A DNA stretch of 64,000 bases from Mesorhizobium amorphae CCNWGS0123 (GTDB lineage Bacteria > Pseudomonadota > Alphaproteobacteria > Rhizobiales > Rhizobiaceae). Each line of letters starts with the position of its first letter. Positions within the stretch are counted from its first letter, which is position 1. Below, in pieces: positions 1 to 9,354 of this stretch. The translations under genes were made by a program, and so were the position numbers. The stretch covers positions 4,958,001-5,022,000 of the forward strand of contig NZ_CP015318.1 of the NCBI RefSeq assembly GCF_001686985.1. The letters are read 5' to 3'. The notes below the pieces were generated by a model that did not search any database, was not told the DNA's origin, and worked only from the letters and a program-made list of their open reading frames with translations.

Positions 1-1
1 C

Positions 2-2251
2 TCCGTCGCCGGCGTGCAGCCCGGCAGCAATGCCTATGTCATGGTCGCCGCCGTCGATGTCGGCATCCTCAACCTCACCAACTACAAGGCGCCGGACCCG
101 GAGAACTGGTTCTTCGGCCAGCGCATGCTCGGGCTTGAGATCCGCGACCTCTATGGCCGCCTGATCGACGGTTCGCTCGGCACCACCGGCAAGTTGCGCA
201 CCGGCGGCGACGGCTCCAACCTGCAGGCGCAAGGCAGTCCGCCGACCGAAAAGCTGGTCGCCTTCTTCTCCGGCGTGGTCCAGCTCGATGCCGACGGCAA
301 GGCCAGGGTCGACTTCGACATTCCGCAGTTCAACGGCACCGTGCGCGTCATGGCCGTCGCCTGGACCAAGGAAGCGGTCGGCCATGCCCAGTCCGACGTC
401 ATCGTGCGTGATCCGATCGTGATCACCGCCGGCCTGCCGCGCTTCCTGGCGCCCGGCGATGCCGCCGTCATGCGGCTCGACATTGCGGACACCGACGGTC
501 CGGCCGGCGACTATGCCCTGTCGATCGACACGACAGGCGATCTGTCGACCGGCGACAAACCGTTGCCCCAGAGGCTGACGCTCGCCCAGGGCAAGCGCCA
601 GACGCTGACCGTGCCGCTGATCGCCAGGACCGCCGGCAACGCTTCACTGACCATCAAGCTCGCCCATGCCGACGGCACCAAGGTCGAGCAGACGCTCTAC
701 GTCCCGGTGCGACCACCGCAATTGCCGGTCACCACCCGCCTGGTGGTCGACCTCAAGCCCAATGTCGGGGCGCTGCGCGTCGACAATGAACTGCTGGCGG
801 CAAGCCTGCTCGACGGCGCTTCCGTCAGCGTCGGTGTTTCGCAGGCGGCAGCCTTCGACGTGCCGTCGCTGCTGATGACGCTCGACCGCTACCCCTATGG
901 CTGCGCCGAGCAGACGACCAGCCGCGCCCTGCCGCTGCTTTACGTCAACGAGCTGGCATCCGGCGTCGGCATGGCCAGCGACCCGGACCTGCATAAACGC
1001 GTCCAGGAGGCCATCTACAAGGTGCTGAGCTATCAGGCCTCGGCCGGCAGCTTCGGACTGTGGGGCCCGGGCTCCGGCGATCTTTGGCTGGACGCCTATG
1101 TCAGCGACTTCCTGACCCGGGCGCGCGAGCAGAAATACGACGTGCCTGCACTGGCGATGAGCCAGGCGCTAAACAATCTGCAGAACTCGCTCGGCTACGA
1201 CCAGGACGTCCAGGGTCGCGGCAGCGAGATCGCCTACGCGCTCTATGTGCTCGCCCGCAACAAGGAGGCTTCGGTCGGCGACCTGCGTTACTACGCCGAC
1301 ACGCAGCTCGAGGCCTTCACCAGCCCGATGGCCGTCGCCCAGTTGGCGGCGAGCCTGGCGCTCTATGGCGATACGCAGCGCTCGGAAGCCACCTTCCAGG
1401 CGGCGTTCCGGCTGGCCCAGTCGGCCACCGACTACGACTACTACCGCTCGGACTACGGTTCGCCGTTGCGTGACGGCGCGGCGATGCTGGCGCTTGCCGC
1501 GGAATCGAAGCCGGTGCCGACCATCGTGCCGGCACTGACCAAGCTGGTGGCGAGGAAGCGCGCCGACGCCCGCTGGACGAGCACGCAGGACGAGTCCTGG
1601 ATGCTGCTGGCGGCGCGGGCGCTGAAGGAGGGCAACGACTCGATCACGCTGACGGTCAATGGCGCCCCACATGCCGGCGGCTATTCCGACCAGCTCAGTG
1701 GCAGCGACATAGCCGACAGCCCGCTCACCATCGCCAACACCGGCAAGACGCCGCTGCAGGCGGTGGTCACCACGGTGGCCTCGCCGGTCGAGCCGCTGCC
1801 GGCCGGCGGCGACGGCTTCACCATCGAGCGCACCTACTACAAGCTCGACGGCACCGAGGCCAACGTCACCGAGGTCCAGCAGAACGAACGCTATGTGGTC
1901 GTGCTCAAGGTCTACGAGCAGAACAAGTGGCCATCGCGCCTCTTGATCACAGATCTGTTGCCGGCGGGCTTCGAGATCGACAATCCGGGTCTGGTTTCCA
2001 GCGCGCAATTGTCGAACTTCTCCTGGCTGGCGCAGACCGACGCCGCCCATCTCGAATTCCGCAACGACCGTTTCGTCGCGGCCTTCAATCCAAATGACGG
2101 TGACGGCGACCGCAGCATCGCGCTGGCCTATGTCGTGCGCGCGGTGACGCCCGGCACCTACGCCCATCCGGCGGCGACGGTCGAGGACATGTACCGGCCG
2201 CAGTATTCGGCCCGCACCGCCACCGGCATGATGGAGGTCAAGGCGCCCTAG
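2..2251 (+). CDS. Alpha-2-macroglobulin family protein, C-terminal part (5' end outside window)
   Basis: The reading frame is open from the window edge, so the start lies upstream. The encoded 750 residues cover the A2M, thioester and complement-like C-terminal domains. The bait-trap thioester motif is intact: PYGCAEQTTS, with Cys at 902-904 and Gln at 911-913. The family (YfhM-like in bacteria) is thought to trap attacking proteases by covalent linkage in the periplasm. The pbpC gene follows 91 bases downstream; this A2M-pbpC pairing is a known conserved arrangement and suggests a cell-envelope repair or defence role. The family call is firm; the physiological role is inferred. Confidence 0.93.
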   Translation, partial: SVAGVQPGSNAYVMVAAVDVGILNLTNYKAPDPENWFFGQRMLGLEIRDLYGRLIDGSLGTTGKLRTGGDGSNLQAQGSPPTEKLVAFFSGVVQLDADGKARVDFDIPQFNGTVRVMAVAWTKEAVGHAQSDVIVRDPIVITAGLPRFLAPGDAAVMRLDIADTDGPAGDYALSIDTTGDLSTGDKPLPQRLTLAQGKRQTLTVPLIARTAGNASLTIKLAHADGTKVEQTLYVPVRPPQLPVTTRLVVDLKPNVGALRVDNELLAASLLDGASVSVGVSQAAAFDVPSLLMTLDRYPYGCAEQTTSRALPLLYVNELASGVGMASDPDLHKRVQEAIYKVLSYQASAGSFGLWGPGSGDLWLDAYVSDFLTRAREQKYDVPALAMSQALNNLQNSLGYDQDVQGRGSEIAYALYVLARNKEASVGDLRYYADTQLEAFTSPMAVAQLAASLALYGDTQRSEATFQAAFRLAQSATDYDYYRSDYGSPLRDGAAMLALAAESKPVPTIVPALTKLVARKRADARWTSTQDESWMLLAARALKEGNDSITLTVNGAPHAGGYSDQLSGSDIADSPLTIANTGKTPLQAVVTTVASPVEPLPAGGDGFTIERTYYKLDGTEANVTEVQQNERYVVVLKVYEQNKWPSRLLITDLLPAGFEIDNPGLVSSAQLSNFSWLAQTDAAHLEFRNDRFVAAFNPNDGDGDRSIALAYVVRAVTPGTYAHPAATVEDMYRPQYSARTATGMMEVKAP

Positions 2252-2280
2252 CAATGAACAGATCGCCAGTGTTGTGGAAA

Positions 2281-2336
2281 GCCCCCTTCTCCCCGTCTCT
2301 ATACGGGGAGAAGGTGCCGGCAGGCGGATGAGGGGC
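2281..2336 (+). repeat. Palindromic intergenic repeat upstream of pbpC
   Basis: A 12-base perfect stem (2285-2296 with 2303-2314, six-base loop) lies inside outer arms GCCCC (2281-2285) and GGGGC (2332-2336). The same core stem, CCTTCTCCCCGT paired with ACGGGGAGAAGG, recurs near 39304-39329, so this is a dispersed element. Its 3' end (GAGGGG) is also the best Shine-Dalgarno sequence for pbpC. Confidence 0.8.
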
Positions 2337-2342
2337 GGCACC

Positions 2343-4433
2343 ATGCTCTCCAGAAAATTCCTGCGCCGAGCAGCGATTGCCACAGCTTCCTGCTTTGGCC
2401 TCCTTGCCCTTTCGGTCACAACCCTCTGGCATCTCGATCGCGCCTTTCCGCCACCGCTGCCTGAGAAACTCACGGTGTCGACCGAAGTGCAGGACCGCGA
2501 CGGCCAGTTGCTGCGCGCCTTCGCCACGCCCGACGGCTACTGGCGGCTCGAAACCCGCCTCGACAAGGTCGACAGGCAGTTCGTCGACATGCTGGTCGCC
2601 TATGAGGACAAACGCTTCTGGGACCATGACGGCGTCGACGTGCTGGCGCTGGCCCGCGCCGCCGGCCAGTTCGTCACCAATGGCCATATCGTCTCCGGTG
2701 GCTCGACGCTGTCGATGCAGCTTGCCCGGCTGATCGAGCCGCGCGACAGCCGCAGCCTCGGCTCCAAGATCAAGCAGATGCTGCGCGCCATCCAGATCGA
2801 GCGGCGGCTCACCAAGCGCGAGATCCTCGAGCGCTATCTGACGCTGGCGCCCTATGGCGGCAATCTGGAAGGCGTGCGCGCCGCCTCGCTCGCTTACTTC
2901 GGCAAGGAGCCCAAGCGGCTCACCGTCTCGGAAGCCGCCCTGCTCGTCGCCCTGCCGCAACTGCCGGAAAGGCGCCGGCCCGACCGCAACCTCGGCATTG
3001 CGCACGCCGCCCGCGACCGCGTGCTGACCCGCATGGTTTCATCAGGCCTGCTCGGCGAACGCGAGGCCGCCCGCGCCGCGCTCGACGATGTTTCCGGTCT
3101 GCGCCGCAAATTGCCGGCACTCGCCGCTCACGCCGCCTATGCCATGCTGCCCAAGGCGGTGCCCGGCAAGCCGCTGCAGCTGACGATCCGCAAAAGCGTC
3201 CAGCAAGGGCTGGAGCAGGTGGCCAAGGAGGCGGCTGCCAAGCTCGGCCCGCGCCTGTCGGTGGCCATGGTGATGGCCGACTCCCGCACCGGCGACATCC
3301 TCGGCGAGGTCGGTTCGGCCGATTTCTTCGATGCCAGCCGGTCCGGCTGGATTGACATGACCAGGATCGTCCGCTCGCCGGGTTCGACGCTGAAGCCTTT
3401 CATCTATGGCCTCGCCTTCGAGCAGGGGCTGGTGGCGCAGGAAACCATCATCGAGGATAGCCCGGCCGACTTCTCCGGTTATAGGCCAAAGAATTTCGAC
3501 ATGGGCTACCAGGGCGACGTCAGCATCCGCCAGGCGCTGCAGCTGTCGCTCAACGTGCCGGCGATCCGCGTGCTCGACGCGGTCGGCCCGGCGCGGCTGA
3601 CGGCGCGCTTCCGCCAGGCCGGCGTCAGCCCGGTGCTGTCGATCAACGAGGCGCCGGGCCTGGCGATCGGCCTCGGCGGCGTCGGCGTGACGCTGCGCGA
3701 CCTTGTCCAGCTCTATACGGGGCTCGCCAATGGCGGCAAGGCGCACACGCTGCATGACGGCACCGAGCCGGCCAATGCCGAACGCTCCACCGCCACCATC
3801 CTCGACGACCAGGCGAATTGGCAGATCACCGACATATTGTCGGGTGTAAAGCCGCCCGAAGGCGCCTCCCAGCGCGGCATCGCCTACAAGACCGGCACCT
3901 CCTATGGCTACCGCGACGCCTGGTCGGTCGGCTTCGACGGCCGCTACGTGCTGGGTGTCTGGGTCGGCCGCGCCGATGCCGGCGCTGTGCCGGGCCTCTC
4001 CGGCTATGTTTCGGCGGCGCCGATCCTGTTCGATGGCTTCGTCCGCTCCGGGCTCGCCACCGTGCCGCTGCCGGGGCGGCCGGCCGGTGTGTTCAGCCCC
4101 AGGCGCGAGGATCTGCCGGTGACGCTGGCGCGCTTCGGCGCCGTCACCGAGGGACTGGCGCAGGCAGCACCCACCGAGCCCGCGCCGACGATCATCTTTC
4201 CGCCTGACGGCGCCCGCGTCGATCTCGGTGCGAACTCGGCCGATGCCTCGCCGCTGGTGCTGAAACTGCAAGGCGGCCGCGCGCCGTTCCGCTGGCTGGC
4301 CAACGGCAAGCCACTGACCGGCATCGACCGCCGCCGCACCGCGACCTGGCTGCCTGACGGCGCCGGCTATTCGACGCTCACCGTGATCGACGCCGCCGGA
4401 CGCGCGGCAAGCGTGAAGGTGTTCGTCGAGTGA
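2343..4433 (+). CDS. pbpC: Penicillin-binding protein 1C (bifunctional glycosyltransferase/transpeptidase)
   Basis: A 696-residue class A PBP that polymerises and cross-links peptidoglycan at the outer face of the inner membrane. One N-terminal membrane anchor lies at about residues 10-28. The GT51 domain shows EDKRFWDHDGVD (88-99) and GGSTLSMQLARL (119-130). The transpeptidase domain has S348-TLK, an SLN motif and K516-TGT. A C-terminal domain from about residue 610 matches the PBP1C-specific module. The ATG at 2343 is chosen because it begins the membrane anchor and follows GAGGGG; an in-frame GTG at 2274 would add 23 residues encoded by the repeat. The A2M gene lies immediately upstream. 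Confidence 0.95.
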   Translation: MLSRKFLRRAAIATASCFGLLALSVTTLWHLDRAFPPPLPEKLTVSTEVQDRDGQLLRAFATPDGYWRLETRLDKVDRQFVDMLVAYEDKRFWDHDGVDVLALARAAGQFVTNGHIVSGGSTLSMQLARLIEPRDSRSLGSKIKQMLRAIQIERRLTKREILERYLTLAPYGGNLEGVRAASLAYFGKEPKRLTVSEAALLVALPQLPERRRPDRNLGIAHAARDRVLTRMVSSGLLGEREAARAALDDVSGLRRKLPALAAHAAYAMLPKAVPGKPLQLTIRKSVQQGLEQVAKEAAAKLGPRLSVAMVMADSRTGDILGEVGSADFFDASRSGWIDMTRIVRSPGSTLKPFIYGLAFEQGLVAQETIIEDSPADFSGYRPKNFDMGYQGDVSIRQALQLSLNVPAIRVLDAVGPARLTARFRQAGVSPVLSINEAPGLAIGLGGVGVTLRDLVQLYTGLANGGKAHTLHDGTEPANAERSTATILDDQANWQITDILSGVKPPEGASQRGIAYKTGTSYGYRDAWSVGFDGRYVLGVWVGRADAGAVPGLSGYVSAAPILFDGFVRSGLATVPLPGRPAGVFSPRREDLPVTLARFGAVTEGLAQAAPTEPAPTIIFPPDGARVDLGANSADASPLVLKLQGGRAPFRWLANGKPLTGIDRRRTATWLPDGAGYSTLTVIDAAGRAASVKVFVE

Positions 4434-4451
4434 AAGTGCCCGTTGAATAGA

Positions 4452-5172
4452 ATGCGCCAAACGATTCAGCGCATTGGGCTTTGCGCCCTGCTGCCCCTCG
4501 CCTGCACCCTTCCGGCCTCCGCCGATCCCCTCCCGGCCGGCTTCGTCCGCCTTGCCGATGTCGATCCCTCGATCCGCCAGGACATCCGCTATGCCGGCCT
4601 CGAAAATTTCCTGCATCGCAAAGCCAATGGCTATGACGCCCCGGCCTGCATCCTTACCCGGCAGGCGGCGGCGGCTTTATCCGGCGTGCAAAAGGCGCTC
4701 ACCTCCGAGAAGCTGACGCTGGTCGTCTTCGACTGACCGGCCGGCGCGCGCCGTCACCGATATGAGCGAATGGACAAGAAAGGGCGGACCGCCCGATCCG
4801 CAATGGTATCCGGCGGTCAAGCGCAGAGACCTCATCGCCAAGGGTTATGTCGGCGAACTGTCCACCCATTCGCGCGGTTCGACGGTCGACGTCGCCATCG
4901 CCCATGCCGATCGCGAGAGCGCGCCGAAGCCCGCCTGCGGCGCGCCCGATGCCGACACGCTCGATTTCGGCACCGGCTTCGACTGCTTCGATCCGACGAG
5001 CGAAACCGCTCACCGCCAGCTTGCCGGCGGCGCTGCGGCAAACCGCAGAAAGCTTGTCGAGGCCATGCGTGCGGGCGGCTTCAAGAACTATGCCCGCGAA
5101 TGGTGGCACTTCACGCTGGCAGACGAACCGTTTCCCAAACAGCGTTTCGACTTCCCCGTCAGGGCAGAATAA
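4452..5172 (+). pseudogene. D-alanyl-D-alanine dipeptidase (VanX/DdpX type), frameshifted
   Basis: Two reading frames together make one M15D peptidase. The first (4452-4736) gives a signal peptide and the N-terminal half and ends at ...VVFD-stop. The second (frame of 4762-5172) carries the zinc site: STHSRGSTVDV (His and Asp ligands) and EWWHF (catalytic Glu and His ligand). Adding two bases (CT) after 4735 would restore DCYRPARAV, matching the conserved YDCYRP stretch of VanX-type enzymes. This is therefore a 2-base deletion or a sequencing error, not two genes. The intact enzyme would hydrolyse D-Ala-D-Ala in the periplasm, which fits the neighbouring pbpC. The catalytic residues themselves are preserved. 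Confidence 0.85.
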
Positions 5173-5276
5173 CAACTGGTCGCCGCGAAGGTGAACCTCC
5201 GGCCGGCTGGCCTTGCCTTAGGCGCGACCCGTTTCTAAATAGCGTCGAACCGACGCGGAATCGACACAGGCTAATA

Positions 5277-5295
5277 TGAGGAAAATGTTTCCTCA
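5277..5295. promoter_or_regulatory. Palindrome TGAGGAAA-ATG-TTTCCTCA upstream of sulfate-binding protein
   Basis: A perfect 8-base inverted repeat with a 3-base spacer, about 110 bases before the sbp start. It may be a regulator site or a hairpin ending the upstream transcript; no T-run follows. The rest of 5175-5400 shows no gene. Confidence 0.35.
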
Positions 5296-5362
5296 GGAGG
5301 CCGATCCCCGGCGAAAAATTGCTTCAAGAGGGCAAAAAAGGCAACGTTGAATGCATCTAATT

Positions 5363-5379
5363 TCTATCAATTCGGTAGA
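5363..5379. promoter_or_regulatory. Candidate operator TCTATCAATTCGGTAGA before sbp
   Basis: An imperfect 17-base palindrome (TCTA..AATT..TAGA) centred 36 bases upstream of the sbp ATG, where a repressor would block transcription. The Rrf2 regulator at the other end of the sulfate cluster is the obvious candidate partner. That assignment is inference only. Confidence 0.35.
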
Positions 5380-5406
5380 GTTCGGCCATCATCAACGGAG
5401 GCGGAA

Positions 5407-6435
5407 ATGACCAACCCTCATTTCAGGAAACTGCTCGGCGCACTGGTCGCCACATCTGTCCAGTTCGGCACGCTCGGTTTCGCGTTTGCCGACACAACCC
5501 TTCTCAACGTGTCGTATGACCCGACACGCGAGCTCTACAAGGCCTATGACGAGGCGTTCGCCGCCCATTGGAAGGCCGAGACCGGCGAGACCGTGACCAT
5601 CCAGCAGTCGCATGGCGGATCGGGCGCCCAGGCGCGCGCCGTGATCGACGGCCTCGATGCCGACGTGGTGACGTTGGCGCTCGAAGGCGACATCAACGCC
5701 ATCGTCTCGAAATCGCAGAAGATCAATCCGGACTGGCGCACGAAATTCGAGAACAATTCCGCCCCCTACACCTCGACCATCATCTTCTTGGTCCGCAAGG
5801 GCAACCCGAAGGGCATCCACGACTGGAACGACCTGGTCAAGGAAGGCGTCCAGGTTATCACGCCGAACCCGAAAACCTCAGGCGGCGCACGCTGGAACTA
5901 CCTCGCCGCCTGGTCCTATGCCAATGCCAATGATGGCGGCGACGAAGCCAAGACCAAGGAATTCGTCGGCAAGCTCTACTCCAATGTCCCGGTGCTCGAC
6001 ACCGGCGCGCGCGGCTCGACGGTGACCTTTGCGCAAAAAGGTCTCGGCGACGTGCTGATTGCCTGGGAGAACGAAGCCTATCTGGCGCTTGACGAATTCG
6101 GCGCCGAAAATTTCGACATCGTCTATCCGCCGACCTCGATCCTGGCCGAGCCGCCTGTCGCGGTGGTGGACGCCAATGTCGACGCCAAGGGCACGCGCAA
6201 GGTCGCTGAGGCCTATCTGGGCTGGCTCTACTCCAAGGAAGGTCAAACGCTGATCGCCAAGAACCATTACCGTCCGGCAAAGCCCGATCTGGTGCCGGCG
6301 GAAGACCTCGCCAAACTGCCCGCGATCAAGCTCGTCACCATCGACGATCCGCTTTTTGGCGGTTGGAAGAAGGCACAGCCTTACCATTTCGGCGACGGTG
6401 GTATATTCGACCAGATCTACAAGCCGGCCCAGTGA
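5407..6435 (+). CDS. Sulfate ABC transporter substrate-binding protein
   Basis: A 342-residue periplasmic protein of the Sbp/CysP family that delivers sulfate or thiosulfate to CysTWA. A signal peptide ends near FAFA-DTTLL, followed by the family hallmark LLNVSYDPTRELY. Later blocks SHGGSGAQ and NPKTSGGARWNYLAAW are typical oxyanion-binding segments. The ATG at 5407 is preferred over one 60 bases upstream because it follows ACGGAGGCGGA and begins the signal peptide. It heads the cys operon and is separated from cysT by a short hairpin. A second, divergent copy lies at 9504-10490. Confidence 0.95.
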   Translation: MTNPHFRKLLGALVATSVQFGTLGFAFADTTLLNVSYDPTRELYKAYDEAFAAHWKAETGETVTIQQSHGGSGAQARAVIDGLDADVVTLALEGDINAIVSKSQKINPDWRTKFENNSAPYTSTIIFLVRKGNPKGIHDWNDLVKEGVQVITPNPKTSGGARWNYLAAWSYANANDGGDEAKTKEFVGKLYSNVPVLDTGARGSTVTFAQKGLGDVLIAWENEAYLALDEFGAENFDIVYPPTSILAEPPVAVVDANVDAKGTRKVAEAYLGWLYSKEGQTLIAKNHYRPAKPDLVPAEDLAKLPAIKLVTIDDPLFGGWKKAQPYHFGDGGIFDQIYKPAQ

Positions 6436-6441
6436 GGCGCG

Positions 6442-6457
6442 GCGGCCGCAAGGCCGC
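6442..6457 (+). terminator. Short intercistronic hairpin after sbp
   Basis: GCGGCC-GCAA-GGCCGC: a 6-base stem closed by a GNRA tetraloop, 7 bases after the sbp stop and 52 before cysT. There is no T-run, so it more likely protects the sbp message 3' end or attenuates than fully terminates. Confidence 0.5.
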
Positions 6458-6509
6458 GATATCACCGACGGCAATCTGGTCTGAATAAGAAGGGACGAAC
6501 CAGACTTCC

Positions 6510-7361
6510 ATGACTACAGCACCCGCCCAGGCGGGGTGGCGGTTCAGACAGCCGAGTGTCATTCCGGGTTTCGGATTGACGCTCGGCTTCTCGCTTGCCT
6601 ACCTCACGCTCATCATCCTTATTCCGCTCTCGGGGCTGGTCTGGCGCTCGGCAGCGCTTGGCTGGACCGATTTCTGGGCGATCGTTGCCGACCGCCGCAC
6701 CATCAACGCGCTCGAAATCAGTTTCGGCACCGCCTTTGCCGCCGCCGCCGTCAACGTCGTCTTCGGCACGCTCGTCGCCTGGGTGCTGGTGCGCTACCGC
6801 TTTCCCGGCCGCCGCATCGTCGATGCCATGGTCGACCTGCCTTTCGCGCTGCCCACCGCCGTGGCCGGCATCGCGCTCACTACGCTCTACGCGCCCAATG
6901 GCTGGATCGGCAAATTGCTGATGCCGCTCGGCATCAAGGTCGCCTACACCCCGCTCGGCATTGTCATTGCGCTCGTCTTCATCGGCCTGCCTTTCGTCGT
7001 GCGCACCGTGCAGCCGATCATGGAGGAGATCGACAAGGAGGTGGAAGAGGCCGCCGCCACGCTCGGCGCCAGCCGCTTCCAGATCATCACCCGCATCCTG
7101 TTTCCCGGCCTGGCGCCGGCGATCGTCACCGGCTTCTCGCTGGCCTTCGCGCGTGGCGTCGGCGAGTACGGCTCCGTCATCTTCATCGCCGGCAATCTGC
7201 CGTTCAAGTCGGAGATTGCACCGCTTTTGATCGTCATCCGGCTGGAGGAATACAACTACCCGGCGGCGACCGCGATCGCCGCGATTATGCTGGCGCTGTC
7301 GTTCCTGATGTTGCTCGTCATCAACCTGGTGCAGTCGTGGAGCCGCAAGCGCTATGGCTGA
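6510..7361 (+). CDS. cysT: Sulfate ABC transporter permease subunit CysT
   Basis: A 283-residue inner-membrane permease with about six hydrophobic helices. It has the binding-protein-dependent transport signature EEAAATLGASRFQIITRILFP, which contacts the ATPase. It pairs with CysW to form the membrane channel for sulfate. The ATG at 6510 follows AAGAAGGGA. The gene overlaps cysW by 8 bases, indicating translational coupling. Length and motif order are normal for the CysT/CysU family. Confidence 0.95.
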   Translation: MTTAPAQAGWRFRQPSVIPGFGLTLGFSLAYLTLIILIPLSGLVWRSAALGWTDFWAIVADRRTINALEISFGTAFAAAAVNVVFGTLVAWVLVRYRFPGRRIVDAMVDLPFALPTAVAGIALTTLYAPNGWIGKLLMPLGIKVAYTPLGIVIALVFIGLPFVVRTVQPIMEEIDKEVEEAAATLGASRFQIITRILFPGLAPAIVTGFSLAFARGVGEYGSVIFIAGNLPFKSEIAPLLIVIRLEEYNYPAATAIAAIMLALSFLMLLVINLVQSWSRKRYG

Positions 7362-8238
7362 CCCCGAGATCAAATCCTACGAGCCGCATCACGAAAGCCA
7401 GTCGGCGGCGGTGACCGAAAGCCGGCCGGTGCGGGCGGTGCTGATGGCCGTGGCCTTCGCCTTCCTCGGCGTCTTCCTGCTCCTGCCGCTGATCGTCGTC
7501 TTCAACGAAGCCCTGGCCAAGGGCGTCGGTGCCTACACCGAGGCACTGTCCAGCCCCGACACGCGCTCGGCGATCCGCCTGACGCTGCTGGTGGCGGCGA
7601 TCTCGGTGCCGCTCAACATCGTCTTCGGCATCTCGGCCGCTTGGGCGATTGCCAAGTTCGAGTTCAAGGGCAAGGCCTTCCTGACCACCCTTATCGACCT
7701 GCCCTTCTCGGTCTCGCCGGTCATTTCCGGCCTGGTCTATGTGTTGCTGTTCGGGGCTCAAGGGTTGCTCGGCGGCTGGCTGAAGGCGCATGGCATCGTC
7801 ATCCTGTTTGCCGTGCCGGGCATCGTGCTCGCCACCGTCTTCGTCACCTTTCCCTTCGTCGCCCGCGAGTTGATCCCGCTGATGCAGGAACAGGGCAATG
7901 GCGACGAGGAGGCAGCACTTTCGCTGGGCGCCAATGGCTGGCAGACCTTCTGGTACGTCACGCTGCCCAACGTCAAATGGGGATTGCTCTACGGCGTGCT
8001 GCTGTGCAATGCCCGCGCCATGGGTGAGTTCGGCGCGGTGTCGGTGGTGTCTGGACATATACGCGGCCTGACCAACACCATGCCGCTGCATGTCGAAATC
8101 CTCTACAACGAGTACAATGCCGTCGGCGCCTTTGCCGTCGCTTCGCTGCTTGCCGGCCTTGCGCTGGTCACGCTGGTCTTGAAAACACTTCTCGAGATGC
8201 GCTACGGCGCCGAGATCGCCGCGACGCGCGGGCACTGA
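7354..8238 (+). CDS. cysW: Sulfate ABC transporter permease subunit CysW
   Basis: A 294-residue permease, the second half of the sulfate channel. A polar N-terminus of about 25 residues precedes six membrane helices. The EAA-type loop reads EEAALSLGANGWQTFWYVTLP, and GEFGAVSVVSG is the typical CysW block. Its start lies within the end of cysT (8-base overlap), and cysA follows after 13 bases, so cysT-W-A are co-transcribed. Confidence 0.95.
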   Translation: MADPEIKSYEPHHESQSAAVTESRPVRAVLMAVAFAFLGVFLLLPLIVVFNEALAKGVGAYTEALSSPDTRSAIRLTLLVAAISVPLNIVFGISAAWAIAKFEFKGKAFLTTLIDLPFSVSPVISGLVYVLLFGAQGLLGGWLKAHGIVILFAVPGIVLATVFVTFPFVARELIPLMQEQGNGDEEAALSLGANGWQTFWYVTLPNVKWGLLYGVLLCNARAMGEFGAVSVVSGHIRGLTNTMPLHVEILYNEYNAVGAFAVASLLAGLALVTLVLKTLLEMRYGAEIAATRGH

Positions 8239-8251
8239 AAAGGGACGGTTG

Positions 8252-9292
8252 ATGGAAGTTCGCGTTGCCAACGTACGCAAGGAGTTTGACCGTTTTCCGG
8301 CCCTCCACGACGTATCGCTCGACATCAAGTCCGGCGAACTGATCGCGTTGCTCGGGCCGTCCGGTTCCGGCAAGACCACCCTGCTCCGACTGATTGCCGG
8401 ACTGGAGCGGCCGACCAAGGGGGCGATCTTCTTCGGCGACGAGGACGCTTCGCAAAAGTCGATCCAGGAGCGCAATGTCGGCTTCGTCTTCCAGCACTAT
8501 GCGCTGTTCCGGCATATGACGGTCGCCGACAATATCGGCTTCGGCCTGAAAGTCCGGCACGGGCCGTCGCGCCCGCCGACACAGGAGATCCGCCGCCGTG
8601 CGTCGGAACTTCTCGATCTCGTCCAGTTGTCGGGGCTGGAAAAGCGCTATCCGGCGCAGCTTTCAGGCGGCCAGCGCCAACGCGTGGCACTCGCCCGCGC
8701 CATGGCGATCGAACCCAAGGTGCTGTTGCTCGACGAGCCGTTCGGCGCGCTCGATGCCCAGGTGCGCCGGGAACTGCGCCGCTGGCTGCGCGATATCCAT
8801 GACGCCACCGGCCACACCACAGTGTTCGTCACCCACGACCAGGAAGAGGCGCTGGAGCTTGCCGACCGTGTGGTGGTGATGAGCCAGGGCCGCATCGAGC
8901 AGGTCGGCAGCGCGGACGAGATCTACGACACGCCGAACTCGCCCTTCGTCTATGGCTTCATCGGCGAATCCAGTTCGCTTCCCGTCAAGGTCGACAATGG
9001 CGATATCTGGCTCGCCGACCGGCCGATCGGGCTGTCGGCGGCGCATGCGCCTTCCGGCGAAGCGATGCTTTACTTCCGTCCGCACGATGTCGAATTGGTC
9101 GACGGCTGCAGCGGTTGCATCGCCGGCACCGTCGCCGCCAGCCGCCGCGTCGCCGGCACCAGGCGGGTGGAACTCGAAATCGGCGGCGAGCGCCAGCGGG
9201 TCGAGATCGAACTGCCCGTCGACCATCCGGCGGCGCAGAAGAGCCGCGTCGCATTCCGTCCCAGGCGCTGGAAGCTCTTTCCGGCTGCTTAG
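8252..9292 (+). CDS. cysA: Sulfate/thiosulfate import ATP-binding protein CysA
   Basis: A 346-residue ABC ATPase that powers sulfate import. Walker A GPSGSGKT is at 35-42, the signature LSGGQ at 137-141 and Walker B LLLDE at 158-162, followed by the H-loop THDQEEALE. A C-terminal TOBE-like regulatory domain runs from about residue 235. ATG 8252 is chosen over the in-frame TTG directly before it. It is the last gene of the cysTWA set; a second binding protein follows after a 211-base gap. Confidence 0.95.
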   Translation: MEVRVANVRKEFDRFPALHDVSLDIKSGELIALLGPSGSGKTTLLRLIAGLERPTKGAIFFGDEDASQKSIQERNVGFVFQHYALFRHMTVADNIGFGLKVRHGPSRPPTQEIRRRASELLDLVQLSGLEKRYPAQLSGGQRQRVALARAMAIEPKVLLLDEPFGALDAQVRRELRRWLRDIHDATGHTTVFVTHDQEEALELADRVVVMSQGRIEQVGSADEIYDTPNSPFVYGFIGESSSLPVKVDNGDIWLADRPIGLSAAHAPSGEAMLYFRPHDVELVDGCSGCIAGTVAASRRVAGTRRVELEIGGERQRVEIELPVDHPAAQKSRVAFRPRRWKLFPAA

Positions 9293-9323
9293 GCCAGCTT
9301 GGAAATTTCCTGATGTAAGCCTA

Positions 9324-9354
9324 AAGCCGCCCGTTGTGGCTGCATGGGCGGTTT
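9324..9354 (+). terminator. Possible terminator hairpin after cysA
   Basis: AAGCCGCCC (9324-9332) pairs with GGGCGGTTT (9346-9354) with one wobble and a 13-base loop, 31 bases past cysA. The T-run is short. The rest of 9293-9503 holds no gene; AAGGAG at 9490-9495 is the ribosome site of the next gene. Confidence 0.4.

Noticed and set aside
1169..2527. Long minus-strand open frame opposite the alpha-2-macroglobulin and pbpC genes
   Set aside because: Its residues are arginine- and glycine-rich frame-shadow sequence with no motif, while the plus-strand frames carry intact family motifs.
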